Shown: in pieces, positions 11,480 through 25,601 of the stretch | Layout of the letters: every line of letters begins with the position of its first letter | How positions within the stretch are numbered: position 1 is the first letter of the stretch | DNA from: Embiotoca jacksoni | Taxonomy: Eukaryota; Chordata; Actinopteri; Embiotocidae | Length of the DNA: 64,000 nucleotides | Reading direction: 5' to 3' | NCBI GenBank assembly: GCA_022577435.1 | Contig: JAKOON010000009.1 | Location: 10,326,911 to 10,390,910, forward strand | Made by a program: the position numbers and the translations under genes | Notes under the pieces: model-generated | The model's input: the letters and a program-made list of their open reading frames with translations, nothing else | Told to the model about the DNA's origin: nothing | Databases searched by the model: none

Positions 11480-12020
11480 AGAGATTCGTTGAAAGATTGA
11501 TTGACTTGATTGAGGAAACCACGAGCAGTCGTTGTCCACCACAGCCACGATTTCTTCAAACAACTGTCTGCACACCGTTTTTTATTTCTATCCTCACAAT
11601 GTCGCCTTCATCAGCAATCTACAGAATTTTCTTTTTTATTGGGATTGAGCTGTTGCTGCAATACTTGCGCTACCACTTGTTTATGCAATTCAAGATCATA
11701 TTTTGAGAATTCCGAGTGCTACCGACGGCACAAAAATTATTACAAGTACAGCGGCTCCATAGGAAACCAACAATAATACAACCAATTCGGCAAAAAGTCT
11801 TACATGTGAAGACTGTGTACGGAAGTTTACTTTGTACGTTAACACCTTAACAAATCCAAGTTGAGTGGATGAAAAACGACAACTTGCTTTTGGAATTCCA
11901 AATAGGCTTGAATCCAATCGTTTGTTTTAATGATTTGTCTTTTTTATTGGTAGGAGATTTTGTTTTTACAAATGTACATACTTCTCAACAAAAAATAAAT
12001 ACTTGAAACTTGTATTAATT
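11480..12020 (+). other. vps72: vps72 3' UTR with poly(A) signal
   Basis: AT-rich sequence after the stop. The best poly(A) signal is AATAAA at 11994-11999, giving a 3' UTR of about 530 bp. Short reading frames here are not conserved-looking. Confidence 0.55.
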
Positions 12021-14089
12021 AAGATTTACTATATCCTTGACTTGTGGTTTATAAGGCATTTCACAAACAGAAGCGGTCGGACAGCAGCTACATTATAAGA
12101 ACCAGTGTGGAACAACGGACTGAAAATAGGATCCCCAAGTCTCGAGAGTTCGGTTCATCTAATGTAAACACAATTATTTTTTACTCTGCAGTCTTTGCAG
12201 TCTCTATCATCTTGTCCTCACCACATTAAAATGTTATTTTTCTTGTAACGGCCTTCTTAACTTAAAATTAATTCAGAAACTAAACATACAAAGACAAAAA
12301 TAACTAAATGTTATGTTTGTCATGTTTGTTTTTAAAGACACTAATTTCATGTTCAGTCCAAAACCACTACTGAAAACACAGAGGATCGTTTTTCAGAAGC
12401 TGGGCGCTGGAGTTTCATTCGTTGTCCATGTCTGACATCATCTCGACAGTTTTAATTGATCAAAGCTATAATTCCTCCCCCCTTATTAAACATCGCTACA
12501 TTTGAACAGAACAACAAGTAGAAAAATATTCCTTTTTTATTATGTGTTTGTTATTGACGGCAAAAACTCTTTCTCTTACACATTTTATGTTTTTATTCTT
12601 TTATGTGAAGGCTCAGTGTGAATTTCCAGTGTCTGCTGACTGGCTCGCTCGGCAGAGAGCGTGATCCATTTACAAGTTTTGAATATGTTTGAGCTGCTGA
12701 TGAATCTGTTGCTGTTCATGAGTAACAGCAGAACATTGTTTGAGCCTCAGTCTGAGAGCAATACCACCATACATAACCCCGTTAGCACCTTAAATTAGGT
12801 TTTCTATATTTATTCTCTCGGAACACAATCCACCCTGAACACGGCTGAGAGCTTGACTAGTGCGGCACCTTTGACCCCCTCGCACACTGAACAAGAATCA
12901 CTCCCCTGCACAGCGTCCTGTGGTTTTTGCCCATCCCCACCCGCCTCAGCCTCATAAAAGCCCACTGGGGAATGAAAATAATGTTTAGTCACCAGATTCC
13001 GATGCCTAAAATAGTCAAGGGTAAAAACACTAAGTACATTTCACATGTCTATTATTAGAAAATGCGAGCTTGTTTTTCAGCTGTTATTGCTGTTTTGACA
13101 TTTATGCTTCAGCCGGGAACATGATCGATGAGGACGACTGGTGAAGCTCTCCTTTGGGGTTTCGGGTACAAATTCCACAGTCTTCTTTCAGATCAGTCTA
13201 GTCCTCGGCAGATGGTTTAGGCATGCATTTTACCTTTGCAGGAAAGCTCCCAAAATTCCTATTGGACTTTGATGCCAAAATGCTTATGTTTCTTTCAAGC
13301 AGATTTTCTCCCGCGTTTCCTGTAATGCCCTGGTGATGTTGAGCAGAGTATCTCGTTAGACAGTCTGTGTTCGGTGATATGAGTAACCAGGCGTTCGATG
13401 CCTGAGCCTTATCTGCAGTTTCTGTCCCTCATCTTTACTGTACTCGCGTCACATGTCTGTTGTGTGGATGGATGAAACCTGATAGAAAATGGTTTCTTTT
13501 TATAACTCAAAGTGGGAGCTCGGTTGCCAAGATGAACAGGCAAACATAAGATGTGTGACAAATTTGCACTCTAAATCTGGGCAGGTTTGGAGCATGGAGT
13601 GTGTTCACATCGGAAAGGTATACTCCCACTTCTACTTTCCCACAATGCAGTCCTCAAAGGAAATAGAGGAGCTGTTTTCAGCTTGAAAAATTACACCTGT
13701 TGAGATGGATGTTGAAACATTACATTGTTGGGAAAACATTTGTCTGTCTCTTCAAGTCCATTTGGCCGTGACATCCCAACGTTGCAGTATGATTTTTTTG
13801 CAGTTCAGGTTTTTCACTATTTCCTGTTGGTATAAAAGGAGTATGTTGATTTCTAGATTATAAAGAGTCTTACCAGCATACAATAGTACAGACATGAGCA
13901 CATCATACATATTGCGTTTAGTTAAAGTACTGCTGTTTTTCCCACTGCGTGGTATGGCTCCGGTCGACTTGCTTTTGTATTCCAGGTACTTTTCTAGATT
14001 TTGTTTTTCAACGCAGATAGTAGCCCCTCAGTGTAGCCGGTCGTCATAGTGAAGCTACGTACAGCTACCATGACATCATCTTCAATATG
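12021..14089. other. Intergenic stretch, no gene seen
   Basis: Mixed AT-rich sequence after vps72. No reading frame resembles a known protein and no clear repeat boundary was seen. Confidence 0.5.
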
Positions 14090-14277
14090 ACACTCACCCT
14101 AACCGGATCCTTTCAACAGCCGCTAAAGAGGAATGTCGGCACACATGATTGAAGTGACGGCTCCCTGACCAATCAGCGGCCCGCTGCGTTTTCACGTCAC
14201 CTTTTAGGATTGGCTCGGAATTTAAACGGCGCCGGGTACTATCCACAATGTTTTGCTCAATGGAAAACCAAAAACAG
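14090..14277 (+). promoter_or_regulatory. Candidate CCAAT promoter with a short first exon
   Basis: A compact GC-richer block has CCAAT at 14169-14173, an inverted CCAAT (ATTGG) at 14209-14213 about 40 bp on, a CRE-like CACGTCA at 14193-14199, then TTTAAACGGCGCC. An ATG at 14248 opens ten codons (M-F-C-S-M-E-N-Q-K-Q) ending at the strong donor GTGAGT (14278). Paired CCAAT boxes near a start are typical of NF-Y-driven genes. I cannot match the peptide or find its second exon. Confidence 0.4.
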
Positions 14278-17200
14278 GTGAGTAGAGTCAAGTAGATTTG
14301 AGCTGCAGCATGCTGTGGAAGAGCAGCTTATGAATTATGGACTTGTGACCCAGCAGGTCTGAGGACCTCATCTTTCTGATTGCTCAGGGTTTTGTTGGAC
14401 GTGTTAATGGTTTACACTTGTGTGAATAGGGATCTTTTGAAATTTCACTTGATACCAGTGTTAACAAACATGCATTTATTAAGATACTGATCTACGAAAA
14501 GGAATATGTGAAAAATTCATTTCTTAAACGTTACTGGCATCAACATGAACTTTGATGGAATATTGATTTAAATTTACAAATGAGACCAAAATGTCTCATT
14601 TCAAAACGTCACCATAACAAACCGGGTCATTCAAACAATACTGCGTGCAAAGTGAGAGCAGCCATCTGCAAGTTTTCCTGGTCCAACCACCAACCTGACA
14701 TGCTCTGTATTTGTCATAGCAGAGTTGACAGACTGATTGTACTTTGTGTTAATCATAACAGACTGCCTGACAGTTTCACATTGAAAACTCGACAAAGAAA
14801 ATCCCCCCAGACTGATGTGACCCAACACAAATTGATTTCATTATTTTTTTTTTGGTAGCGGGATGAACAAGTATTAGTTCTGCTAACCGCAGCACACCGT
14901 GCTGCTCCGGCAGTTAAAACAAGCCGCTTAGAGAAAACAAAATGAGTCCAGAATAGGATGAAAGGCTCCTGAAAAGATGGCTATAAAAAAGCGTTAGTGG
15001 GTGTAGCAAAGACTCAGCGTCTCAACTCATTTCCCTGGTTGTTTTACAGTTAAACCCGAGTCATCATATAGCACACAATGTACACAGGCTTTGTGCACCG
15101 TCATCTCCACATCGCCGAGACAATCTCTCACAGTAACACCCGAAGCCTAATTGTATTCAGCGCGATAACATCTTCACTTTCCGAGGGTAGATTTCAAAGT
15201 ACATGTTGCACTAAATGATGTTGTTATGGTGTCACTTAACATTCACACCAGCAGCAGGAACCACATTAAAAAAAAAAAGACCATTATTTTATTCTGCCTT
15301 TTCAGTTCTATCAACCTCAAGACTCGTTCTTTGAAAGCAACTGCTGCCCACTCACTGTGCCACTTTCTTTTGTGAAGAAAAAAAAAAAAAAGAAAGAAGA
15401 AAAACCGACACATTAATTCAAAAATAACAAGTTATCCCTTAAAGCGGTGATGATGAATTCAGTGTCAGGCTAAGCCAAAGTCTCGGGCGGATAGACGAAT
15501 GTAATATATGCTTGTTCAAATATTTAGCCTGTAGTGTTTTGGTTGCATTACACGTTAATGCTTCTAAGCATTCCTCATATCATCTGCAACCACAGAATAG
15601 GGAAAGCTTTGTCTCCCACATACTGCACAGTGCATATGGTACCAATTGAACAGTTTTCAGAATAGGAAGAGAGGGAACTGCAATATCACTCGCTCTAGTG
15701 TGGTAGTTGCCATGGAGACGAGTGTAGGTGGTGTGCCGTGCTGTACTCTGTGCTGTACTCCTTCCCTTGTCCTCTCCCCTCTTCTGTTGCCCACCCTCTC
15801 TGTTCTGCTATCTGCAACATCCGCGTAACTTTCATTCCTTCATATTTGCTCAAATCCTTCCTGCCCGAGTTCTTGTTCTGCTCGATCTGCGTCGTTGCAG
15901 CGAGCAGGTCTCAGTTCAGAGCCGCGCTCAAATCAAACGTAGAGCCCGAAATTACACCAAAAAAAAAAAAAAAAAAAAAAATCGAGTTAAATTGGGTTTC
16001 GATCAATAATTATTCTTTGGTTTGTGGATTCAGGTTTCCATGACAATCATATTCTGAATTTTAGTTTCTTCTGCGCAAGCTAGGATAATTTATCATTCTC
16101 GTCAAATGACTGACACCCATTTTTTTTTTGCTATTTGACCCCAGAGATCCTTCTGCGTGTTTCTTTAGTCCAGAAATTGGTTTCTTGCTGACCGCTCAAG
16201 TTCTTCGAAATGTTATGCTGTCTCCATCTTTTTGCCGACCAGCTATTCTTTTATCAGTTTCCATGGAGATGTGTGTATGTGTGCATGAGAGTGATTGAGT
16301 GAGGGTTGAGAGTGAAGGAGTAAGGATGTGTCATTTCCAGTTTATGTTTTTGGTATAATTTTGAAGACTGCATGTCCACTGTCCCGAGGTAGACTTTGAC
16401 ATTCAGCATCAGTGATGCTTGTGTCTCTTGCTACAGTTTTATCAAACCCTCTCCTGCTTCCTGTACTTGTCCTTCCTCATGTTCAGTGCAGCTGGATTAC
16501 ACTTTAAATACCAAGAAAACCCTTACTATAAAACCTCAATTAACTCCATTTTATACCTGACAGATAAAAGGACGATACAAAAAAAAAAAAACAGCAGCGG
16601 TTCATCTTCTTGGTTGGTGTATTTTTAACAGATCAAGCCATTAATCCATTCAGAGGATTATTACCATTTCAGAAAAAGGTTATCATTATTTTTTCTAAAC
16701 CCTCAAATTACCACCAGCCTCATGGTTGTGATGTCAAGAGGAAGAAAAAAACCAGGTTATAAATTGTTTTTCAGGGATTTACGTAACACGGTCTTTATAT
16801 ATACCCACGAAATGATCTATGACACATTCAAGATTTACCAATTAGCAATACATATTTATGTAACATAGCAGATATCAAAATAAAACTCCTTTTGAAGTAG
16901 AACAATTGCTGCTGCCTCCACACGTCTGGACCTATATGAAGAGTTTTGTTGGATCTGGAATTTTTTTTTTTTTTTGAATGAATTTAATTAAAACCAATTA
17001 CATACTATTAAAAACCCAAATGAGTCACACACAGTCGTTGATTTCTCCCGTTTTAGCTGTTGGGTTTCTATGAACAACAAAAAAGGCCTCTCAGGGCACC
17101 TCGAGGACAGGGTCACATCTTTCCAAGTCTGTCTGAATATTTCCAGGCCTACAAGAACAATGACGGCGTTATTGGCTGTGAATCGGTGTAAGAAATGAGG

Positions 17201-18894
17201 GACCAAATTTACAGCTCTCGCCCTGCGCAAATAGGCTTTTTAGCACTCTTTTAGTTATAAATTGCTGATTTTCCTTACCACGCCCCTACTGCAGCTCCGC
17301 AAGGAACCAGTGTCTCAACACATAAAGGGAATTTCACACAAAAATGGGAAAATACCAAATTTTATTTGGCTTCCACAGACCGTTGAATGCACATATTTAG
17401 CTGTAGCTAAGCTTAAACGGATGCTCCACTGATTTCACTCGTGAAGATCATTTTACTTATCATGTGAAGGTACTCAGCCTTTCAGCCTTGTTTAATTTTT
17501 CATGTGGCTCTTTATGGAGTTCTCCAAAGTTTGGAAAAACAGCGTTAATGATGTCATAGTGATGTCAATTTCTGCTTTTTGGTAGCAAAAACTCTGCATT
17601 TGCAAACTGACGTGGTGTTTAAAAGACTCGGACACACGGGGGAGAGGGGGAGTCTAAGGAAAGATGTTATTGAGTGGAGATGCATCATGGGAAACATAAG
17701 ATCCGGTGTTTATGGGCCTTGATGCATATTGGTGACCCAAACTCAATTCAGATTGAGCAGTGCCAGTTCGGGCAATATCATTTGGCAAGGTTGAGCAATC
17801 ATAAAACTGTGCATTTCTGGTGGATGGTCTTGTAACGTGAACTCTGTATTTCTACTGTTTACCACAGGATCATTTTCGATCACCCAGCAGTGCTTGGGGT
17901 TGGCAGAGCTAACGTAACAGCTTGTTCTTTAACTCGCTCTTCAACTGCCAACTGACTGACTTTACAAAGGCAACACATTTTGGATCTCTGGGAAGGGAAG
18001 TCCAAAAGCTGCAATTACCGCTTATTGCCATAGATGCCTCCAAAGACAGAAACAAACTGACATCTTTAAGGTTGCACGCTTTAAAGGAAATGCCCCCTCC
18101 GGCAGCTTCTCCTGCGCTGTTTTAAACGCACACGTTTTCCTTCTGAATCTCTGCTTGCATTTAATTTTGCACCGGGAGTGGATTACTCCATGCAATCTGG
18201 ATTGACAAAACATGATTATTACATAACTCTTTCAGCAGGCCTATAAATGTTTTAGGAAAAACATGTGAAAATCTGAATTTATTCTTTAATATGTTGTGTG
18301 GATTTGAAAAGACTCCTTTCCTCCATCTAAATCAGATCTATCCCAGATTAACCTGCTGTTAGGAAACACAACAGATTATTTTGGAAATATAAACTATAAG
18401 CATAGTATGGACTGAAAGGTCTTTGTTTCCAAAGACTGGGTACTGAGGCCTGAGGTACCTTCAGTTTCTTTATATTTCAGTGTGCTTAGTGCATATTTCC
18501 ATACTACAAAACTGAAATTAAATTACCACAATGCAATTCCTGCACAATTAAACTGGGACTTTTAAGGGGCTCCGGGGGTGTATCAGAAATCTGTAGTACC
18601 GGATGTCAGAATAACATGTTTTCTTGGCGACTCCACCTTTGAGCTACTGAAGGTGCTGATTTGGGATATTGAAATGTTACATGAAATATTATCAATGTGG
18701 TTTGATGATCTCCCAAAATTAGAAGCATCATCACTTTCCCCACAGCTAAAAATAATGATATGGAAATTCTACAAAAGCGAAGTTAAGCGCAGCATCTCTA
18801 CTTTAACATAAGAGTCTCTGTGAGACATCTTCCCCCTCAACATAATCAAAAAGTACTTAAACGAACTTTGTTGCTCCCCAAGCTCATTTCCAAC
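14278..18894. other. Non-coding stretch, no gene seen
   Basis: AT-rich with A- and T-runs (for example about 15959-15981 and 16962-16975). Short reading frames look random. It may be an intron of whatever starts at 14.25 kb. Confidence 0.45.
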
Positions 18895-20263
18895 GTAATT
18901 ATTCGGCTCAGTGGGCGGCCGGCCGTCATCGTGTCGTTTTATTTTCGGGTGTTACAAACTCCAGAGATGGTACAGCGCAGGGCGGACTCTGCTGCTTTTG
19001 GAGGCGTTGGTTTCTGTTTATGTCTATCTTACGCACTATCTCCGCCCTCAGGGGAGAGACTTCTCCGTTTACCGAGCACCTTTTTCTTGCACTGCTGTTA
19101 AATCAAAATTAGGTGTGACGGACTGCGAGAGAGCGCAAAGGACACCGCGTCAATTTGGCACCGGATTCACCTTCTTGTTACGAATTTCTGGATTATGGGG
19201 ACATCGTTATGCCACGCAGGGTGAACTACAGACGCTTTCCAAGATTAAATCACCCGAGCGAGACACAAGGAGCACGTCAAAAAAAAAAAAAGATGCATCA
19301 ATCAGATTTTGTTCCAATGCTGCTGCACATCTTTGGGATATCGCCTCTGAACACCCCGGGATATTCATTTTGATGCTTTGGTGGTTTTAGTGCGCGCAAC
19401 GTGCAGTGGGGTTGCTCGCTGCTCAGAGTTGGCATAGCCCCACAGCCATCACCTTAATAATCATTTTAATATCAGTAATCGACATAATTAACGTGCAGCG
19501 TACTGCAGTTGTAACCATACGGAATCCGTGTGGTGTCCTTCATCTCTGTGGAGTGTTTTAGATGTAAATATAAGTGACTAATTGGCTCTGTGGATCGTTT
19601 GACCAAATGCGCTAACAGGAGTTCATATTATTCCCAGATTAAAACGCGACGCAGGGGCTGTTTGAAGTCACATGCGCCCAGAACAAACAATTAAGATGAC
19701 AAAAATCGTCCCCAGAAGTGATTCTCTTTATTACCGAGGAAGCTGCATTGGGATCACATCACAGTTCCTGGATTGCAATAGAGTTGGAGGACAGGGAGCA
19801 GAGGAAGAAGAGAGGAAGGAGAAGCAGAGGAGAGCTGCTGAGCCGCACAACAGAGCCGCTGCTGACAGGCAAGCTTTGGCTTCAGTGATGGACTGAGCTG
19901 GAGGGATCCCGGTGACAGCCAGCTTCACGTTTTCCTCAGAAGCCTTCACGCTTGACAAAGGCATGTATGGACACATTGCTGCATAGGCTAGGTGAGAAAC
20001 AAGAGGAGCTGCCCACGCTGAACACAACGAATTGGCCTCATGAATAAAATACAAATATCTCTCAAAGAGGACAGCACTGGCCTTGTATTTGGAAACCTTC
20101 TCTCAGGTCTGCACAAACTGATTCTACCTTTGTCCCAAAAAGCAAGTAAACCTGGAACCTCAGCCCCTTCCCAAGTGCCCTGGACACCCACCGGATTCAG
20201 TCTGCATCCACAGATGTAACTAAGCTGTCAGGATTTCTTCTCCAGGAAGTCCTGTTTTTTTGG
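18895..20263 (+). promoter_or_regulatory. CpG-rich region and candidate 5' exon, possibly of syngap1
   Basis: CpG dinucleotides are far denser at about 18900-19290 than anywhere nearby (for example GGGCGGCCGGCCG at 18913). Purine-rich sequence with several short upstream reading frames follows from 19780, and a consensus donor GTAAGT begins at 20264. A 58-codon frame from 20041 to TAA at 20215-20217 could be an upstream ORF. A CpG-rich start, a uORF-laden leader and a good donor fit a non-coding first exon. syngap1 is the next gene downstream on the same strand. Confidence 0.4.
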
Positions 20264-22739
20264 GTAAGTGTTGTGTGGGCAGAGGGAAAGTGACTGACAC
20301 TTGCAATGTTCTAGATCTCTGTATCTATTTCTATTCGCCTCTCAGTGAAGTATTAACCCAGTGTTGGGGACAGCTGGTCTGGGCACGCTCATCAGTTGAG
20401 GTGTTAAAGATACTGATCCACCTTACAGCCTGAATGTCTGTCCTACAGCACAGGCAGGAGGCAGGAGTCTGTACCAGCTGTTAACACCGGGTGAAACTCA
20501 CCAGAGCTGCACACAGAGGGCAGGTGTCCAGCTTGTGTGTCATGCTGAACTTGTTTTAAGGTGATGCATTGCAGGCTGCATGACCTCTGATGACGGTGAT
20601 AGAGTCAGCCAAAGTGAGACATCAGCACACAGATAAAAAGAGAAGACATTTTATTCAAATGTTCATAGGTATTCTTGGTAAGATGTTATTTTCTTTAGGA
20701 ATAGTTGTATCAGGTCATTATGGAGATATTCTCCCTCGAAATATCTAGACAGCTGAGGTGATTTGGCACAAAACCAAAATGAAGCACTGACAGGATTTGC
20801 TGGCTGCAACCAGAGGCCGCCCCCTCCTCTAGTTTTGGCAGGATGGCTGTTCGATAAGAGTTTCCACATATGAACTTCTCAGTTTACCCCACGTTGTTTG
20901 CAGGATATGAATCCTTAAATATTGCCTGCTTTATTACAACTGTAATTTTGCATAAAATACCTGCTGATTGTTTTCATAGTGTCAGTGACGCAAAGAACAT
21001 GTCCCAGGCCACAAATTGTCATTGTTCATTCAAGTGTTGTCCCTGAGGTGCATTTTGTACACATAATATTGGATATCAAATTACATAAGTCACAGCATAT
21101 AACATAAAACAGTTGGTGCCCTACACTGAGAAGAATATTATTCCTTAATTTAATTCATATTCAAGAGAATTTTCAAACGAATGCCTCCACAAAGCTGCTG
21201 CACTCTTCCAGTGAAGTCAGTGCAAGGAGCTGGTTGATTGGCAGCCAGTGAGTCTTTCTTATCATTTTGCAGAGATTTCAGCGATACCAGTCATTTGCTA
21301 ATTAGCCATTGCTGGGTGCTGCACATTGAAACACCTGCACAGACTATAGGAGGGGGCCCTGGGTGCTAGGCTGTCCACAGCGGGACATTAAAGAGCTGAT
21401 TTTTTTTCATTCACTTCAGTCAGAACAAAATAGATGATAAAATGGGATTTTGCTGTGTTATTTTTCCTCTGTCAGGTAATCAGTTCACTCTGATCACAAG
21501 TGTTTTGGCAGTTTACACAAACAGAATTGGTGCTAGTGAATATCTGCTCTTAGGCTAAAATACTTTCACTGGACGTCGGGTCTGTCTTTGTGTTTTGGAG
21601 GAATGGATAAGAGTAGACAAACTACGCATGTCTGATTTGATTTATTTATCACCGTGACAATATTCCTCCGTCTCAGCAGATATAGATGAGGTTTGGACAC
21701 TCTGTATGGCCACCATCTTCATGGTGCATTATATTGCAGGGATATTGCACGCTGTGGGCTCCTGCATACCGTTCCCCATCTTAACCAAAAACATAATGCA
21801 GTGGACAGGGAAGCACTTCAGTTTATGAAATGTCTGAAGCTGCACACTTGATGGAACAAGATAAGTCCAGCTCACTCTGACTCATTGCCTGCCCCTCGTT
21901 GGATTTCCTTATCCTCCTCCAGATTATATTGCTACCTATGTACGATATGACTATCTCGTGCATCTCTGCATGGAATTATTCTGTTAGTTTAGCTTATATA
22001 GATGAATCGTGGATGTCTATAAATCTTTCTCAATTCCTCATGAACTGTTGAGAATCTGGACTCCTTGCCATTCTATCACAGTTGTCAGCCGGGAGCCTGA
22101 CAGCCGGCAAAGAGCTGATTCTACTCCAACACCAAGTTTCTGTCATAATTCTGCTGTTCTTCAGCCATCTTCAGTGCAACCCACAGAGGGGGCTTTTATT
22201 TGCTGCCAAGGACAGAAAGGCTTTGTCAGTCTGGTTGAATGTTCTCTTAAAAATATTAGTAGGGACTTCTACCAACAAGCTCCTGTCCTGCAATTTCTTA
22301 AATTGTTTCCTTTTGCCTCAGGCCCTGAAATTCCTTCCCATTCAAATTTTTGGAGCAAACCAACAGAAAATATTTTTACCCTTCTGGTAGTTCTTCTCCA
22401 TCCTTTGCCTCTCTTCTTAATTAACACCGACTGAAAACCTACTGCCTCCCAATACTTATGTTTTCTCCTGCAAAACTGACCTTAAAACCACTCCTTATAT
22501 CCTCCTCTTCTAGATCTGTCCCTACATGGCCGCTAAAGTGAGCCACCTCACATTTCTGTTGACAGCTTAACTGCAGTAGTTAGCATCTCATACAGCTGTG
22601 ACTAACACTTACTGTGGAAATGGCCGATATCAGGACAGTCCCAGTTAATTGCTGGCATTTCCCCATCATGGGTTTACTGGACAGAAGCCCACGGGGCCAT
22701 GGAGTTAGAGGGGGGGGGGGGGGCTGGTCTTATCCCAAA

Positions 22740-23200
22740 AATATAATCATTTGTATCCCAGAAGGAAACAAACAAAACAACCAAACAAGATGCAGAAAAG
22801 ACATAATGACCAACATTAAAATGAAGAGGCATTAAATGACCAGAAAGAGACAAATAAAAGAATTAAAGAGACGGAAACGAAACGGCAACAAAACCAGTGC
22901 AATGCAAACAACCTCAAAGAAATGTCCAGTATGATAGACAAAAACAACACGAAGATAAGCAAAATAAGCACAAAGAGACATAAAACAACAAACACCAAAT
23001 GCAAATGACCACAAATTGATCCAAAACTACCAAAGTGAAACAAAAAAGTGACACAAAAAGAGCAGACACACAACAACCAAAATTGGGCCACAAAATGACC
23101 ACAAAGAGATGCAAAATGACCAAAATATGACCATAAAGAAATGAAAAATAATGCAAAACATCTATAAAATACATATTTGGAGACACAAAAAACTGCAGGG
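22740..23200. repeat. Degenerate A-rich minisatellite
   Basis: Loose tandem repetition of units like AAAATGACCACAAAGAGAC at roughly 20-bp spacing, with the + strand almost free of T for hundreds of bases. The T-poor bias removes stops on the minus strand and creates a spurious 224-codon frame there. Confidence 0.65.
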
Positions 23201-25536
23201 TTTGGTTGGTTTGCATCTCTTTCAGTTTGGGTGTCTTGCTCCTTTGTTAGGGGAATGGGGACCCTTTTACTTTTGGCTCCAAGGGCTCCTTGTTTCATAA
23301 TATGTCTATGGTCCCCATAATCATAAAAGAAAATAAGAAAATATCTCAAATCTTTGCAACATACTTTGTCCAGCATGTCCTGCTTTGGATAGCTGTAACA
23401 AAATATTTTGTCAAAGAGTAGGAGATAGAAAACAAGGGAGTTCAAGTCCCTTCCACTCACATTTTCTTCTCTTGTGTGTTTGATCTTCACTGTTTAAATT
23501 CATCAGCTGAAAGTAGAACATTTATCTGGGCTCAAATAAAATCAGACTTTTAAGGTTTGTAGCTGTGAGTAGGATTTAGTCTGAAGGTCAATCCTGCTCC
23601 AACAGGCCACTACAGAGGGAGTGAAGTGGACATTTGAAGGCTGCACTTTATATGCATGGAGAATGTCATAGATATACGAGACATCTTTTATCTAGAAGTT
23701 CAACTTTTGAAGCTAAACATATGAGCATATTCTTTGATCCTGAATTTTACAATGAGGCTGGAAACATAGACATCATTTAAATAATTTAGAACCAAGTAAC
23801 TGAACCTTTTTATGGAAAAATCACATACATCTTCAAACATGCCAGGAGGGGATCTTTAAACAGGGATGTCTCTGTAGGAATGCTTATCTATTAATCATAG
23901 AAGCAGCTTGTGGTTGAGCAGCATTGTGACATTTAGCTTCAGCTGTATGAAGGTCACCTACGATGAACTGGATGTAGAGGAACCCCCTGCTCTTGTTTTA
24001 CAGCATAAAAAACGGATTTATTTCATGACATCAACAGGTTTGTGAGTGTGTTCATGTGCTCTGCAGGAGGGCCAGATAGCACCTCTCTTCCTTTATAATT
24101 ACATTCGAGTCACGCAGGTAAGCACTTGTTTTACTGACAGGCTAGTTTCTGATGGCAGCTTACTGCTATTTTAAATGTATCTCCAGACACTTAAAACCAT
24201 GAATTCCACCTGCTGCACAATAACACATATTTCAAGCTTGTTTTCCTTCTCCAAACAGAAATTGTAGCTTGAAATTATATTCCCCTTTGTTTGATTTGTA
24301 CAATGTGAACCAAAATTACACAGTTTTGTTTTTATTTTTTAGTCATATTGTAAAATTACTCTCTTTTATTTGTCATTTTCATAACATGTTTATATTTTCC
24401 TTTTTCTGTAAGGACTTTTTTGTCATTGCCTTGTTGTGACTGTTCGTCCATCAATGTCACAAACTAAAAAACAAAACCCTTTACTTGTGTCTGTGCCATA
24501 TAGCTGCATGGACACATCTTCAAAGACGTGGCTGCCGCATCAGAGTCAGTTTGGGTTGGTGGGTCAAGCGGAGGTTTGCTGTGCTGGACCTGGAGTTTTA
24601 ACCCCAAGTGAGTCAGTTTAGCCGAGAACCAGTCAAAGTCGTCTCTTTTTTTCTTCACTGTCAGCTTTGCGAACTGTCATTGCTCCGTTTTTTTCTCCAG
24701 TCTGTCGTGGTCTAAAAAGACTTTTCTCTGTTATATATGTTTTTGTATGTCCCCTTTAGTCTGCTGTTTTCTCTGAAACCCATCGACACCACTGTTGCCA
24801 ATGGTTAATGAAAGGTTTAATATTCACTCCTGCCTCAGCTGTGCCACTGATTTTTTTTTTTTTTTTCCGTCTGCCATGGCTTTCCAGTCCTTTCCAGCAC
24901 TACCAAGCTTAACAAAAGTACCTCAGTATATTGAGGATTTTTTTTTTACCACTCAATCCTCCACTGGAGCATCACTCACCCTCTGAGCCCTGCTTTGTCA
25001 CTCTTCCAGAGTTTTATTTTGACATCCTCGAGGTTTGATAGCACCATTCGCCTTTTATACCGGCTTTAATACTCTCCAAGTCTTCCTCCTTACTATGCTC
25101 TCTTCACTTCCCCAGATGAAAGCAGACATTTCTGCTCCCTCCAGGGATAAGGAAGCGAAATAATTTCTGTTAGTTAGCGCAGTGCGTAAAGCAGTTGTTG
25201 TTGTTTTTTCAAACATTAAGACTTGCATAGTAATGTTTAGGAGTGTTGGCGGAAGAAACATACAAGAGGCTGTTTATATTGTGAGGAGTTAACTTTATTT
25301 TGAGCTGTGATGTGGTGAGATAATTCAGAAGCATCTCAGTACAGTCGGTGTTAAGAGTTTCATATTGCTGCTTGATCTCTAGAATGTCATTCTCAGCTTT
25401 TTAATTCGGGTCTGCTCACTTGCAAGCAGAGCAGTAATGCTTCTAAATACATTAGTAAAAATGAAGGTATTTTGACAGAGCAGTGCACAAGCTGCCAACA
25501 TGTTCCTATGGTAACTAGGCCACACTCCCCTTGGTT

Positions 25537-25539
<3 letters not shown>

Positions 25540-25592
<53 letters not shown>

Positions 25593-25601
25593 CACACACG
25601 C
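25540..25601. repeat. CA microsatellite
   Basis: Uninterrupted (CA)n to 25585, then two CG interruptions. A likely length-polymorphic marker. Confidence 0.95.

Noticed and set aside
18911..19390. 159-codon + strand frame
   Set aside because: It lies in CpG-rich sequence where stops are rarer; no recognisable motif, and overlapping frames are equally open.
22009..22434. 141-codon + strand frame
   Set aside because: No domain recognised, no flanking splice or promoter signals, and a second frame is open over the same bases.
22816..23490. 224-codon minus-strand frame
   Set aside because: It arises from the T-poor minisatellite; the translation is a low-complexity mix of F, L, V, C and S with no domain, and would not be a membrane protein of any known kind.
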